Source: Zygnema circumcarinatum (lineage: Eukaryota > Streptophyta > Zygnematophyceae > Zygnematales > Zygnemataceae). From it: a stretch of 64,000 nucleotides of DNA. The DNA is taken from the NCBI GenBank assembly GCA_037447605.1, contig CM074808.1:1467309-1531308 (forward strand). Direction: 5' to 3'. The notes under the pieces are model-generated. The model did not search any database and was not told the origin of the DNA. It worked only from the letters and a program-made list of their open reading frames with translations. The position numbers were made by a program, and so were the translations under genes. Shown piece by piece: positions 1 through 12,800 of this stretch. Every line of letters starts with the position of its first letter. Within the stretch, counting starts at the first letter, position 1.

Positions 1-151
1 TCTTTCCTTGCTGCCGTTCTCAAACGCTTGCGGTACAGCCCTTCATAGAAAACCTGGCAGCAGAGAGACACTTCAGATAAAAAGCCTTCTCTTGAACCAA
101 ACCCCTCGAACTCTTGACAGAATAAATAATCCCCTCTGCCTCGCTACTACG

Positions 152-3100
152 CTAGTCTCTCGTTTCCCACTTTTGATGCAACCATTGATCTATGTAGTAA
201 ACGTAGTAGCAATCACTCCGCTGAAAGCTGCCAATGTCCTCAGCGGCTTCTAAATCACATAATGGAATTCTAACCAAAATATTCTGAATAGATCTAATAG
301 CTGCCGACATGTAAGCAGTAGAAACAAAGGGGGGCCCTGGAAAGCCTAAAAATCTGCAAAAGAAGAAGCTTTTGGACATAGCTGAGCTTACCCGGTGTGG
401 GTCAGTCCCATTGCATGGATAAAACCACAAGCGCAATGAATATCCGCACTGTTCAGCAATGGTTTCATTCGACTTGTGTGGCTGCCCCTCCTGTCCAAGG
501 TCAGAGCATTCACAGAGTTCCCTGTATTCTGGCTCTTTCGGAGATCCGCAAGCTCGTGCCAGTAGCTCTAACTTGTTCTGCTGACCATAAACCATCCCTG
601 CCACAAACCCTTACACTATTCAACAATCAATGCAACAGAATAATATGCGATACAAAGGTTTCAGACTTCACCTCCAACCTGGAAGTCAAACTCAGCCAAC
701 AAAGATGATCCACCTATACTGAAAAGAAGAAACCTTTTTCCAAGATTTGCAGATTAAGAGGCGTTCACGACTGAAGAATATTAGAGAGTTCCTTGCATGA
801 CCCTTCCCGAATCTCCCAATACTCCTCTCATAACAAATTTCACTCTGGATTGGATGGAAGAGGAGAATCATAGGACCAAACATGCAAAATGAACCAGTCT
901 AAACAAATAGCTCCAAGTGAACTAAGTAAATTGAGAAGAAAACTACGAAACGTCCACACGAACGATAAGTATGAGAAATACCTTCCTGAAACCGTTCTTT
1001 CGCGTCATTTCTGAAGGCCAATTGGCTTTCTATCATGATAGGGGCATGTTGCATGATATCTGTGAAACGACTCTTTGCAGAGACCCATGAGGAATTCTGC
1101 TCCTGGTGGAGTCTATGCACCGGAACCTGCGAACATGATAGAAACTTCATTAGACTTACCTTCTAGATTGTTAAACTATTTTTCTGACAATGCAAGTGAC
1201 CTCAATGCTCCTGGGTCAATCCCTTTTCTCAAGTCTGGTTGGCATATCAGTCATGTGCGCTCCTAACATTTTAACTTTCCTGCCTACAACACTAGGATTT
1301 ACAACTACTGACTTTGAGGGAATAGAAGTTTCTTCGAATCAAGAGCGAAAGTCAGTAAGGAAGCATCTAGAATCATCTGTCACCTTGAAATATTTGTAGC
1401 CCTTCTGTTCTGCTCTGTCAGCAGTTTGAACAATGGATCTCCAAGATTCTTCTGTAATGAAGTGGTTGCCATCAAATGGTAATATCCAGCGAGCACCAGA
1501 CTTCACTCCATCGTCAAGGGCGACATTACGAGCCTCATTTTGAGCCGTTACTGCATCCACCCACGAGGGCTGCGGAGTCTCTCCAACCTGCTAAACCTCA
1601 CCAATCTTTCAATTAGCACATTCACATACACAAAGCCAATAAATACCAATAAATTGCAGCTAACTCATTTTAGATGGCTGACCCCCCAGTCAAGCAAAGT
1701 GCGAAGGAGAATCGAAAGAAGCAGCTTCCACAGAGACAACAGAAACTCGTGAGTTGCACAATAGTGCCAGAGCTTCAACGAACTGCCGCTGGATAATCTG
1801 AACCTCGACTTGCATTATGTGTTTGTTGCGATTTGCCAAAGCAAATCACCAGTCCACTTGAAGTTGCTTGTCCTACAGCTATTGTTCAATACATTAAATG
1901 ACGTTCGAAGATTCTATTTGATGGTGGCAAATACATAAAGATGTATAAAGGTTAGAGGAGAACCTTCGTAACGTTGAAGTGGCGAATGATGATATCATCA
2001 AGAGTATACCCACTGGCGAGAAGTGAGTCAATGAGTAGGCCACGCTCTGTGGCATTCATAATCTGATTTAGCACCCATCGCTTTTTGCACCCCACCAGTT
2101 CGGGTTCGTATTTCAATGCATACTGCAATGCATTCCGAACCCAATGAAACCCCAGACCGTGTCAATGCCCAGCAGGGTTTAGTAATTTGGGGGTTGGAAA
2201 GATAATAAGGCCTTCAGATTGCCTCTGAGCATTGCATGCTGGCAAAGGTTGTCGACCTTGAAAATGTAACAAATTGATCCAGCGACAAAAGGGGTCTGAA
2301 CAAGGGAATGGAGTCGAAAGCAGCAACAACCATCACCACACAAGGAGGACAGGGGCCGACAAGATTCTGATAGCAAAAGAGGGAGTACGCTTTTTGACAG
2401 CTAAACAGGTAATCTTTCTTGAAGTGCTTACCCAAGTCTATCTCAGCCAACTTAAATTCTGAAATCGGCATCAAAATGCCAATGTCCCAACATGCAAGTC
2501 CTACTGTAGAGCAAGGAAAAGCAAGAATGTTATTAACCAAAAGCGGACGAACTTAGACATTGTTCAAAAGGAACGATTGCAGACATGCATTTTATCTAGG
2601 CACCAAGTTGCACGAAAGATAGTATTGCACAGCTTGTTGAATCATTGATCAAGATTTGTATGCACTACCCCTGTGGAGCCAGAAAAGACTGATCTGACAA
2701 TGATCAATCAAAGGATCAAAACTTGAAAATGCATACAAAAACCAATATATTGTATATTGTAGAATAAGTGACCCTGTCCCGCATTGCACTTCTTACAGGA
2801 ATGAGGGAGTTCTACCGGACTTCCTGCAGACCAATAGTTTCAACCGGACAGCGGCGCAATTTAAACGCGATCTTTGCCTGCATCGAACAGGACGAGTTCG
2901 GCATCTGCAGCGTTTGCAGCAGCAATTGAAGCTCGTAAAGAAAGCCATTACGGACAGCATTTCTCTCAGACTGCTCGAATCAGGAACCTTTTGTGATGTA
3001 ATCCATATCCATGAAACGGAGCCGTGCAATTTCATAGCAAACCAATACCTGAGTATTCCACAATAGCTGGCTTGGACACTGCAATGGAGGCATGTTGTTT

Positions 3101-3384
3101 CCAATAACGCGGTACAGCATGAATCGTACGGAGCGTGCTGTATTGTCCACTGCCTGAGGCTCCAGTACCGAGCAAAGTGTCTTTGCATCTCGGAGCACGG
3201 GATAGATAAAAAGCACATGAAAGCTGCAGACGATAACTACAGTGAGTGCAAACTTCTTTCCTGAGAACCATGGCTCTGTTTGCACCGTCTGCCTTAGTCC
3301 TAATGAATTAAACCTCCTCGGGCTCTCTCTGGAGGGCCGGTGCTCTTCAAATGCTGCTCGTGGCAGCATTCCGCGCACATTCAT
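152..3384 (-). CDS. Type II membrane glycosyltransferase-like protein, multi-exon
   Basis: Joined exons (-): 3384-3049, 2122-1964, 1569-1384, 1126-982, 597-392 and 283-152, all phase-compatible; a short extra exon between 1964 and 1569 is possible. The start is the first ATG, followed by a cytosolic tail and one membrane span (about residues 44-65), which suggests a Golgi or ER type II protein. The lumenal part opens with FMLYRVIGNNMPPLQC and QLLWNTQYALKYEPEL, then RWVLNQIMNATERG, then QNEARNVALDDG followed by WILPFDGNHFITEESW. The last resembles the acidic nucleotide-sugar loop of GT-A folds, with FDGN where a DxD motif might sit. Later exons carry ESQLAFRNDAKERF and LRLWFYPCNGTD. I recognise a conserved plant/algal-type protein but not a named family, so glycosyltransferase activity is inference. 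The C-terminus is uncertain: the frame stops at 152, but a further splice out of the window cannot be excluded. Confidence 0.72.
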
Positions 3385-4484
3385 GCTGCCTTGATCCTCG
3401 CTGGCTGCCTGCGCAGATTGCGAGCTTCCTTACGGCGAGCAGAATGCGAGGGAAGCGCCCCCTGCTCGTGCTCGTGCTCGTGCTGTGCCTTTGAGCGAGC
3501 GCGCAGGGGGGCGGAGAGGCATTGCTTGTTTGCCCGCCTGTCTGTCTGTCTGCCTGATCTCGCTTTGCGGCGCTTTATTTAATTATTTATTTGCCACCAG
3601 CGGCTCTTCCTCCCTCCCTCATCATTGCGTTGCCCGGCCGCCCCGAGGGAGGGAGGGGAGGGAGAAAGCCTCATCATTGCAAACTTGAGAAATAGGCATA
3701 CAGTAGGACCCATACAGTATAGGCATATAGGCATACAGGGCTTGACTTTGTAGGAGGTGGTGGTACTATATCGCGGTGTTTGTGACTTTATTGAGGCGGA
3801 AGCAATAAAAACAACATAGCAGATGAGCTATTCTGATGTCGCCGCCATGGAGGGAGATATACTACTACTGGTTTTTCCTTTGAGGCGTATATGAACTTTT
3901 TATTTTATCACGCACTGCCCTCGGGGGCCCTCAGACACGGCAATTGTGCTGCCCTGAGTGCTCCAAGGCCTTGTACTGGGCCCTGTTTTCACTCTGAGTA
4001 AACTGCGATCAGATCAGTCCTCACCTGTTGGGTCATTCATTGTATATGCTTTTCCTTTCCACAGCAAACTTGAAGGTGGACCGATTGCCTGAAAGGGTTT
4101 ACCAAACGCTAATCACAGCCTTTTGCACAATGACCCAAATGCTCGTACAAAAGAAAACAGAAACGAGTTTCAAGACATGGACGCGGCCGCCAACATGCAT
4201 CCTCATTGTAATATACGGCGGCTGGTGGGACCCAATACCACATCACTACCACCTGCCTTCCTGTGAACTCGATACAGCATTGGAGTAACCAGGATCAGGT
4301 GGCCAAACCCTAAAGCAGCAGAAACGACAATCTAGAAATAAATGGATTCGAATAACCAATGAAGGGCTCATGCAAAGCCATGCAGCTAATCCTAAGTCAA
4401 GCCTGCCCAACAACTTTCAGACAAAACGGTAAGACAAGGAGGGTTCAGGCCACCAAAGCCTTATCACTCTTTGGAAAAATTCAT
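3385..4484. other. Spacer: 5' region of the membrane protein and 3' region of the cap methyltransferase
   Basis: No convincing gene is seen. It holds a short TGCTCG triplet-type repeat near 3462-3486, a CTGT repeat near 3538-3552, a cluster of ATAGGCATA repeats near 3692-3738, and an AAACCCTAA telo-box-like word near 4305. Reading frames here lack family resemblance or splice-supported continuity. Confidence 0.5.
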
Positions 4485-5582
4485 TTAAGGTATGAAAATG
4501 ATGTCCTCTGGCCTCACTAATTCCGGCGCTATCGCCCTCCTCCCTCTGATTTCACGATTGGGGCCTCGTTTCCTAAATGCAAAAGTCATATACAAGTAAG
4601 CAGCATCCCACTCTTCGTCTCTTATCTCTTCGTGCCATTTGGCACCAACTATTTTCTTCATCAACTCTGCATTGTCTGCATCAAGACTGTGCTCGTGTAT
4701 GAACTTATGGAAGTTGGCCTTCATTTCAAGTTCCAAGTCATACTCTTCGGCCAGATTCTCCAAGGCATGGAAAGGAACCAGCCACTCTGGACAATCAACA
4801 GCATCCTGCAAATGGAAGTCATACTTGATTCCAAAGGGCCTTTGAGAGGGGAAGCGTTTATCTTCGTATCGGTCATCAAAGCGGATGCTGTACACCTGGT
4901 TGCCAAACCCGATGCCCTTTGAGGCCCGCAACTTCTGTACAATTGTATTTGCATCTGGCAGGGTTCCAATGAATGCTCCACCAGGACGAAGCAAAGCGGA
5001 TATGTTTCTCAGTGCTTGGCGTGCACGCTCTTCTGTCTCAAAGCTGTAGTGAAAAGCAAACTGGCAGCTCACGATGTCAAAAGGAGCTAGGTCGCTCAGC
5101 GCGTCTTCTATTGAAACCCCCCAGCAGTCAGCACAGAGGAAGCGGGCAGGGAACCTCATAGGTTGATTCCTTCGCCTGTGCCGACTGTCAGTCTCACCAT
5201 TATAGCGTTTCCGGGCATCCTCTATGGAGCCGTCAGCTACATCCACTCCGGCCCAAAAAGCGATCCTCACCCTCTCCCACTTGGCCAGGTCCCCTCCCTT
5301 GCCACATGCCAAATCTAGAACATAGTCGTTCGGTTTTGTGTACATTCTAAGCAGCACCGACTTAACCCAATTGTTTAGCTTCTTTAGATGTATAATAGGG
5401 GACTGTTCTCTTTCCGTCCGCGATTGATTCTCACGCGAGCTATAATGATCTGCCACTTGGCGCACCAATGGATCGCCAGGCTCTGCATCAGCCCAGTTTT
5501 CAACGGCCTGTCGCTTTGATGCTGGTCCATCATCCGCATGGAGGTCATCGGCATCACCAGCCGGTTCATCATCTGTGCCCAT
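4485..5582 (-). CDS. mRNA cap guanine-N7 methyltransferase
   Basis: Single uninterrupted frame of 365 residues. It transfers a methyl group from S-adenosylmethionine to the N7 of the guanosine cap of nuclear pre-mRNA. The start is the ATG at 5582 (MGTDDEPAG); the longer open frame upstream begins with TTG and is not used. Visible motifs: HYSSRENQSRTERE and SPIIHLKKLNNWVKS, which introduce the catalytic core of eukaryotic N7-methyltransferases; SAM motif I VLDLACGKGGDLAKW (about residues 88-102); FDIVSCQFAFHYSFETEE, whose HYSFE element lies in the cap pocket; and LLRPGGAFIGTLPDAN. The length is close to plant homologues (about 370 residues). The acidic N-terminus (5' 90 codons) is low complexity, as usual. 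A GTGAGT donor near 5891 and pyrimidine-rich sequence nearer the ATG suggest an intron in the 5' UTR. Assignment is firm. Confidence 0.94.
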   Translation of the reverse strand: MGTDDEPAGDADDLHADDGPASKRQAVENWADAEPGDPLVRQVADHYSSRENQSRTEREQSPIIHLKKLNNWVKSVLLRMYTKPNDYVLDLACGKGGDLAKWERVRIAFWAGVDVADGSIEDARKRYNGETDSRHRRRNQPMRFPARFLCADCWGVSIEDALSDLAPFDIVSCQFAFHYSFETEERARQALRNISALLRPGGAFIGTLPDANTIVQKLRASKGIGFGNQVYSIRFDDRYEDKRFPSQRPFGIKYDFHLQDAVDCPEWLVPFHALENLAEEYDLELEMKANFHKFIHEHSLDADNAELMKKIVGAKWHEEIRDEEWDAAYLYMTFAFRKRGPNREIRGRRAIAPELVRPEDIIFIP

Positions 5583-6832
5583 CCAGCTATTGCTGTCATG
5601 CCCTTGGCGCAAAATCAGACCAAAAAATCGTTTGAAAGACAATTTAGAATATAAAATAGGACTGCAGCAATTTCCTGTCTGAAATTCACTGCCTGCGAAA
5701 CTACTCCAACGCCAGACTACAGCTGCACATCCAATCCTGACTTACTAAGGGGGACATGCGAGCCCCAAAGTCCGAAAGACCCTGCCAAATGTAAAAAGGC
5801 TATAAGAAAGTAGAGGTAACCAATGAACGTTCATCCATCAAGCCACACTGGGGGTGCTTAAACATAGTGCCATCACAGTCAAACTCACCCCACCCGGCGT
5901 TCACACGGGGCAGGCTTCCAGCTGTACCCCGCGCACTCCGCTCAGCCAGCATTGGAATCACGCGAAATCGGCGCCATGGCCAGCGCTCGCAGCTAAGCGC
6001 CCATCTGCAGGGCGAGGGGCAGCTCGCTCCGCAGAATACAACCCTCACCTCCCGCCCCTCAAGCAGGGAAGAAAGGGCGGGGCGGGGCGGAGGGAGGGGC
6101 CCGCCCCCTGCGCCTGCAGGGGAGGGTTATGTTCTGTGCTCCCAGTCCCAGTTCTGTTACGCGCGACTGTGCACATGCAGAAAATCCAGGAAATTACAGA
6201 CCCTTAAGTAGCCCCGAGGGCCCTAGGCCCTATATATGGCCTATCAAGGGGTTGGGAATAGTTCGTTTTGAGCGACTGAAATAGTTAGTCACTGAGACTT
6301 GGTTAGGAAAAAGCGATGAGTTATGGCTAACCATACTGACTAGTTGATTAGTTGAGAAAGGAGTCTTGATGACTGAGCATTAGTAACACAATACTACGGA
6401 AATGAACTCACAAAATTTAACCATATTTTTCTACTGTTTGATTAGTCACTCTGTTCTTTTCTGTAAAGTCATTGCCTAGTTCCTTTCTTCAGTCATCGCT
6501 AGGTGGCTACCCGATGCTCTTTTCAGTCATTAATCGATGGCTATGAGAAACAAAACTACCTAACAAATGGTTCGAATCACTGGCAATGGTTGCGAATCCA
6601 ATGGTTGGAACCAACCATTGGCAACGGTTGCTTGGCTTGCGAATCCATGCTTGGCAACCAGGGGCAATGGTTGGTCCGACGGCCCGGGCGCTCCCATGCA
6701 TCCAAGCATGCAGTCATTCGGCCTGCAGGGAGGGGAAGCTCTCAAGAGCTCTCAGGAGCTGGCAGGGCACAGCAGGCGGTAGGCCTTTCCTTCAGAGAGA
6801 GGGATTAAAGTAGGAGGAGGGAGCAGCCTGCG
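5583..6832. other. Divergent spacer between cap methyltransferase and XPG
   Basis: The two genes point away from each other. The left half is GC-rich (GGGGCGGGGCGG near 6080) and probably holds the methyltransferase 5' UTR exon and promoter. The right half (6240-6560) is AT-richer and full of GACTGA/TAGTCA words in both orientations, possibly a decayed inverted-repeat element. It is followed by a GGTTGG/CCAACC inverted-repeat cluster and a GA-rich leader before the XPG ATG. No protein gene is supported. Confidence 0.5.
6598..6621. repeat. 24-nt near-perfect palindrome upstream of XPG
   Basis: Two 11-base arms, CCAATGGTTGG and CCAACCATTGG, are separated by AA. Flanking copies of GGCAATGGTTG and of the shared word TTGCGAATCCA extend the symmetry through about 6575-6672. 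It lies about 210 bases upstream of the XPG ATG. Confidence 0.8.
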
Positions 6833-9800
6833 ATGGGTGTGCAGGGGCTGTGGGAGCTCCTTGCGCCAGTTGGCCGGCGGGTGTCGCTAGAGGCCATTGC
6901 AAATAAAAGGGTTGCTGTCGGTGAGTTTTTTGGCTCCTCGCTTTCATTTTGCTTTGCGGTTACCTGAGGAACGGGTAACCGGGTTGTTAGCTTGGTTTGA
7001 GGCTCTTACTTGCTTGATGCTAGGCCATATGATGTAGCCTTGCAAGACCTGCGATTAATATTCGGTCGTCAGAACTCTGTTTATTAATGTTCTTTAAAGG
7101 AGAAGTAGTTCTAGTAGCTCATGATTTTTAACCCTTTAGTGATTTCAGAATTAAATTGTCTAATTTACTTTCACTTCATGCCTCTCTGTGAGAAATTGAT
7201 TAGGCCTCCCTTTGTCATAGGTACGGTCTTTTATCTCTTTGACATGTACGCTGCTGTTCCTTCGCGAAGGCTCCTCCTTGCAATCCTGCACACAATCCCC
7301 GACAATTCGCACGAGCCTGCCTGCCATGCAGAGCGTAGTTTGTTTCACCTGTCATCCAGCCAAAATCGCCCGTACCTTGAAGAGCTCTAAGAGGGAGCCT
7401 GACCATTTCTGTTTGCTTCCGGGGCAGATGCTAGCATTTGGATCATTCAGTTGATGAAGGCGATGCGAGATGAACGCGGTGAAATGATCAGAAACGCGCA
7501 CCTATTGGGATTTTTTCGGCGGATTTGCAAGCTGTTGTTTTTGAAGATTAAACCTGTATTCGTGTTCGATGGTGGCACTCCGGCGCTAAAGCGTCGAACA
7601 GTGATTGCAAGACGGCGTCAGAGGGAAAATGCACAGGCGAAGATTCGGAAAACTGCAGAAAAATTGCTTCTGAATCATGTGAGTTAGGCACACGGTCATA
7701 CGTGGAGTTACAACTTCCGTTTGAGAATGGTTGAAACGCAGTTTCTTCAATATCTTCATGACCACGGAGTAAACTATTAATCTGTAGCAGTTTCTTATCG
7801 TAAGACACCTGTGTGTGTTTGTCTCATTGTTCGTCTCTCCCTTTGCAGTTACGAACTCGCAAGATTGAAGAACTTGCTGGAAATCTGGAAAACATGAAGG
7901 AGAAGGGTCCAGTGCGCAAAAGGAAAGGGAAAGTTAACGGGGAACAAACAGGGCCAACTTCCACTAAGGTGGACGCGGCAGGCCCTGCAGAAGCTGCACA
8001 AGTTCCAATCGTGCTCCAACCAGAGCCCCCAGCAGTTAAAGAAAATTCAAATGTGCAGAACAACATGGATCTCGGTGGGGTTGGTGCCCCCCAATCAACT
8101 GCCGCTATTGCTAATCAAGAGCAATCGGATGCCTTGTAAGGAACTCCAGACACAAGAGCAAAAAAGCAAAGAGCGGGAGGTGGGAAAGGGCTTTGTTTCC
8201 ATGTTGCCCCCTGCTATGAGTTTGGTAATGAATGTGAGGGCCTTCAGATGACGAGAACAAAGGGCTCCCCAATAGTTTTGCTGTCCTTTAGCACATTTTT
8301 AATTTTCACCAGATTGAAGTAGTAGAGCCCGTTTACACTGTTCACACAGGCAAGATTCTGGTTAATGAATCTTGTCTGCATACTTTTAGTGCAGTACAAC
8401 TGCTAACGTGTATGAGTAACAGAAGAAATGTAGTCACATTTAGAAAAACGTATCTGACAAGGATTTTCCTTTTTCAGGCTCGCAGCGTCCCTGGCTGCGG
8501 AATGGGAAGATGAGGAGCTGGTGGAAAACGTACAACCCTTTCAGAAATCTCGTGAAGGAACAGTGCAATGGGGAGAGGGCGGGGGGGAGGAAGAGGAGGA
8601 CGATGATGATGACAACCACGAAGTGATGCTGATGGTGAGGTCAGTGTCACAGACACTTGATTGAAAGTTGAAAGTAGCTCTATACTGGCAGATAGTCTTC
8701 AAGTTCATAGAAATGGAAAAGCATTCTGGCGGTTTCCGCCAGTATCTGGAAGCTGTGCAAGAGTGCTTCGTTGCTAGTTGTGTAATTGACACATCTCTTG
8801 AAAGGTTGGAATTGGGATATCTTACATACTGCAAGTGTATGACTTGAATTACGGACGAAACTGTTATGGACCGAGTTTAATGAGTGGTTTTAGGTGGCTG
8901 ACACCTGCCCTAGTGAGCACTTTTCGAGTAAGCGAACACGAGTATTATAAGATTCACAAGTACAACTTAATGTGCCGAATTTAACTTGATCCGACTCTGG
9001 GCCAACAGGGCTTCCATTGGTTAGGGATCGTATGCACTACTTTAAGCTACTGGATTAGAGGGGTTTCACCATAAGTAGTTTCTTAGCGAACCTCCTTCTA
9101 GAAGCTGCGCGATGTAAGAGGAGACTCCCCAGTGCCATTGGTGTAAAGCCCGAAACCTTTTTGCTGTCAAGGCTTCCGTGGAATACATAATAATAGTAGT
9201 ACATTCTTATTACTGGTATGAATTGTCATCATTGTTGCATTAGCCAAGCACAAAAATACGTGTGAAACATGCAAAAGACAGTTTCTTCACAAGCCACGGG
9301 TTCTAGTCGCAGCAGAACCATGAAACTCAGATGAATCAGGAAACCCTCCTTACGTTTCATGGGAATCGGTTGTCGATTGCAGCCGGGTGAAGGAAGCAGC
9401 GCTTTAGACCCTGCAGTGTTGGCCTCACTGCCCGCTTCTGTCCAATTGGAACTCATGGTACAGGTGAGCATCGGAGATGATGGAATGCTGCTGGATTCTG
9501 CTTACTGACCAGAGAGAGAGAGAGAGAGGCCTAAGCTTTGTCAAAAAAGTATGTTGATACTCTGTGCTCGTATGCTCTAAAATTAGCCTAACAGGGTGGT
9601 GAAGTGTGGGGTGGTGCTGGTCTTGTATTAAATTATTATTGCAGATGAGAGAACAGATGGTGGCAGAGAATCGTGAAAAGTTCCAAAAAGTGGCTAAGGT
9701 TTGTATTGACTGGTCTCCTCAAAATCTCAAACTATGTCAAGGACATCAATCAACATAAGCAAATGAAACCCAGGCAATGAGCTGTGATTTGGGAATCGAC

Positions 9801-12800
9801 TAGCTACAATTAGCATCTTTCCTGTATAGTTTTTCTGCGCGAGACATCAGTCAGAAATCAGTCTCGCCCTGGTGTTGATCCCTTCGGTTTTTAGGGTTTG
9901 CTGGCAGGCCCCGAGCCAGTTCTCATCCCTTCAAATCGAGGCTTATCTGAAGACTGTAGCCATGCGGCGGGAGATCACGAATGTGCAAAAGGCTTCTGCG
10001 GGGCTGGGGGTGGGAGGAGTACAAAGCACACGCATTGCATCGGAATCGAATAAAGAGTTTATCTTTTCATCCAACTTTAACGCGCCCACAAAGTAAGACA
10101 CATAAGGGTACTTTTGACGAGCTCGTTTTATGGTATAAATAGTTTTTTTTAATTAAATTGCTTCTGGGGGAAAGTAGACAGCTGGAAAACGAATATAGTG
10201 TACGTTTTTGATTTTTTTGGAAGCACTCTGCTTACCTTGCTTCTATTATTGCAGTTAGCTGATACGTCTGTATGCAGTCAAGCAGTAACTTGTAAGGTAA
10301 TAATCCGTCATCTTAAATACGGATTGCAGGGCTCTGACTGCTCCCCTTGAGCAGCAAGAACCATCCCCTCTTGCCAACCTCTCCTTACAAACACCACCCA
10401 ACGAGCCCCTTGTTCATTCCTCTATTCTCCTGCAAAGTGAGAATTCTGCTCGCACAAAGTTAAGCAGTGGGGAGAGGTCCAATGAAGAGGGGGAGAGGAG
10501 GGAGATGGAGAAGTCCCCAGCCCTTCCTTCCGTGCAGACTTATGTGGATGAGAAAGGGAAAACTCGAGTTAGCAGAGTACGAGGGATGGGGGTCCGCATG
10601 ACTCGTGATTTGCAGTGGAACCTTTACCTTATGAAGGATCGAGAAGATAGCGGCAAGGCTGCCAAATTCCAGGAAGGGAATGCAAGTGATGGGGTTAGAG
10701 GTAATACTGGAGAAGCACTTGCAATTGCTGTGAATGTGGAGGGCGGAGACATGGACGAAGACGAGGACCTTTTTATGGCGCTTGTGAAGTCCACACCGGA
10801 AGAAGACGGGGAGAAGGTGGAAGGTAATATGAAGGCCTCGGAAGGTTTAGGGGCTGATGATGATGATGACGATGTGGAGTGGGAAGATGGGGTCGGAGAT
10901 TCTATGAATGGAATGCTTGAAGGGGTTGCAGAGAGTGGAGAATTAGCAGCCAATGGCGTCAAAGGAGCGAGCATTGACAGTAGTGCTGTTGAGGAGGATG
11001 TAGTGTGGGAAGATGGGTCTGAACAAGAGGGGAAAAAAGTACCCGTTGAGCTCCCAAAGCCCACAGATGAAGGGGAAAGGAGTGAGCAAGGTAGCCCCCT
11101 TGACTCCCTTGTGAGGCAGTCTCAGGGCAACAGCAGTGCTAATGCATTTGTTGAAATTGCTGGACCATCAAGTGGCCCATCTTCTTCTACAGGGCCTCAA
11201 AAGGCACAATATTATCCTGCTGCTTCTTTGTTCAAAGTGGTTCCCAATACTCAGTATGGCTTGGAGGAGCTGAGCGGCAGTACATCTTCAGTGCTGACAG
11301 AGGTTGTTGGAGGGAAAAACGGAGTTTTAGAAGGCAGCATAGATAAAACAGCAGGGCGTAGGATGGAGCAGTTGAAGAGTCATTTGGAGGATGAATCAAA
11401 TCTGCGAAAGGCTAATAGACTCAGCTTGCTAGGAGGGGAGATGTACAAGGTAGCAGGTCAGCTTGAAACAAGCAACATGGGAGAGCTCCGGCCCAGTCAG
11501 GTTGAAACAAAAGATGACGGTGATTTGGAAGAAGCAATCAGGTTAAGCCTAGAGGAACAGGGAAAGCAGACAGCCCTTTATGGTGATTCAGACTCTTTAC
11601 CCGGCAGTCCTGCTGGAGGCAGATGTCTTGCAGAGATAAAGGAAAATTCAAATAGCCCTATTTCGATTCCTGCTGTGGAGTCAGCACAGCCTTTTGGACC
11701 TTGGGAGGGAGAAAGCTATGGAGGAGGGGATGGCTTCAGGCTTTCAGAAAAAACGTCTGTGGCAGAGCCATATTGTAACGATGGGCAGAAGCTGAATCGG
11801 GTCTTCAAAGACCCACAAATAGGAGAAGATGGGCAGACATACCTAGAAGGTTTATCGGAAGAAGAGTTAATACAATTAGCAATACAGAGAAGTTTGGTGG
11901 AGGCTGTACCTGCAAAACAACTGACAATTCGCGAGCCGACATTAGTAGACGTAAAGTGGGGAGAGATGTGTGGAGAAGCGAAAGAGAAGGCACAAGCAGA
12001 GATGGGCGGAAAGGAAGCAGGAGATTTTGAATCTAGAGAGCGGGCGAGGAAAGGGAAAAGAATCGTTGAAGACAAGATCGATGAATTAGATGGGACCGAT
12101 GGGGCCTGCATAGCTCTGACCGAGAATGCAGAAGGGGCAGCGATAGAGAACTTGATTGGTGTTGGAGCGAGTGTAGAAGCAAATACTATTGAAATTGGAC
12201 AAAGAGAAGGGCAAAGGAGAGGGCTTCCAACGCTCAGTGGACCCGGTGGGCATGCAGCAGATTCTAATGAATCGCAGAAAAAGGAAGGAGGAGAAGCAGA
12301 GGGGACTGAAGCTGGCGAATTTCATCCATCTTCTGAAGGACGAGATAGAGCACAAAGATTGGTTGGGGATGCTAACCAGAGTGCAAGTAGTAGTGGAGCT
12401 AATGGTGGCAGAAGTGAGCAGCGTAGCGGTTGGCCTCTAAGACATGATGCAATTCCACCCATCGATGAGGAGGAACTGTTGCAGGAAGCCATGGCTATTG
12501 ACTTGGCAGCAGAGCGTGCTGAGTTGGAAGAGAGAGAGACCAAGTTGGCGGCAGAGAGAGAGGCTCTCAGACATGAAGAGGCGGAGTTGCAGGCTGAGCT
12601 GGAAGAGGAGCGGAACGAGCTGCAGGCAAGCATTAACTACTTCGAGAATGTCCTTTGTGAGATCGTGAATTGAAAACTAGACCTTTGGCAGCTCAAAATC
12701 TTACTTCGTGTTTAGGATGCATTCATATTTTGGGGAAAGGAGATAGGTCACAGTGGCATTCAAGGAGAGATTCAGAAGCTAGAGTCGAGTCTCCTTCATT

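Noticed and set aside
2793..3218. Minus-strand open frame first taken as exon 2 of the membrane protein
   Set aside because: The true continuation of LLWNTQ is the exon at 2122-1964 (YALKYEPEL...), which keeps phase and reads through a clean AG acceptor; the 2.8-3.2 kb frame lies in intron 1.
5583..5642. Upstream extension of the cap methyltransferase frame to 5642
   Set aside because: It begins with TTG; the first ATG is at 5582 and gives a length matching plant homologues.
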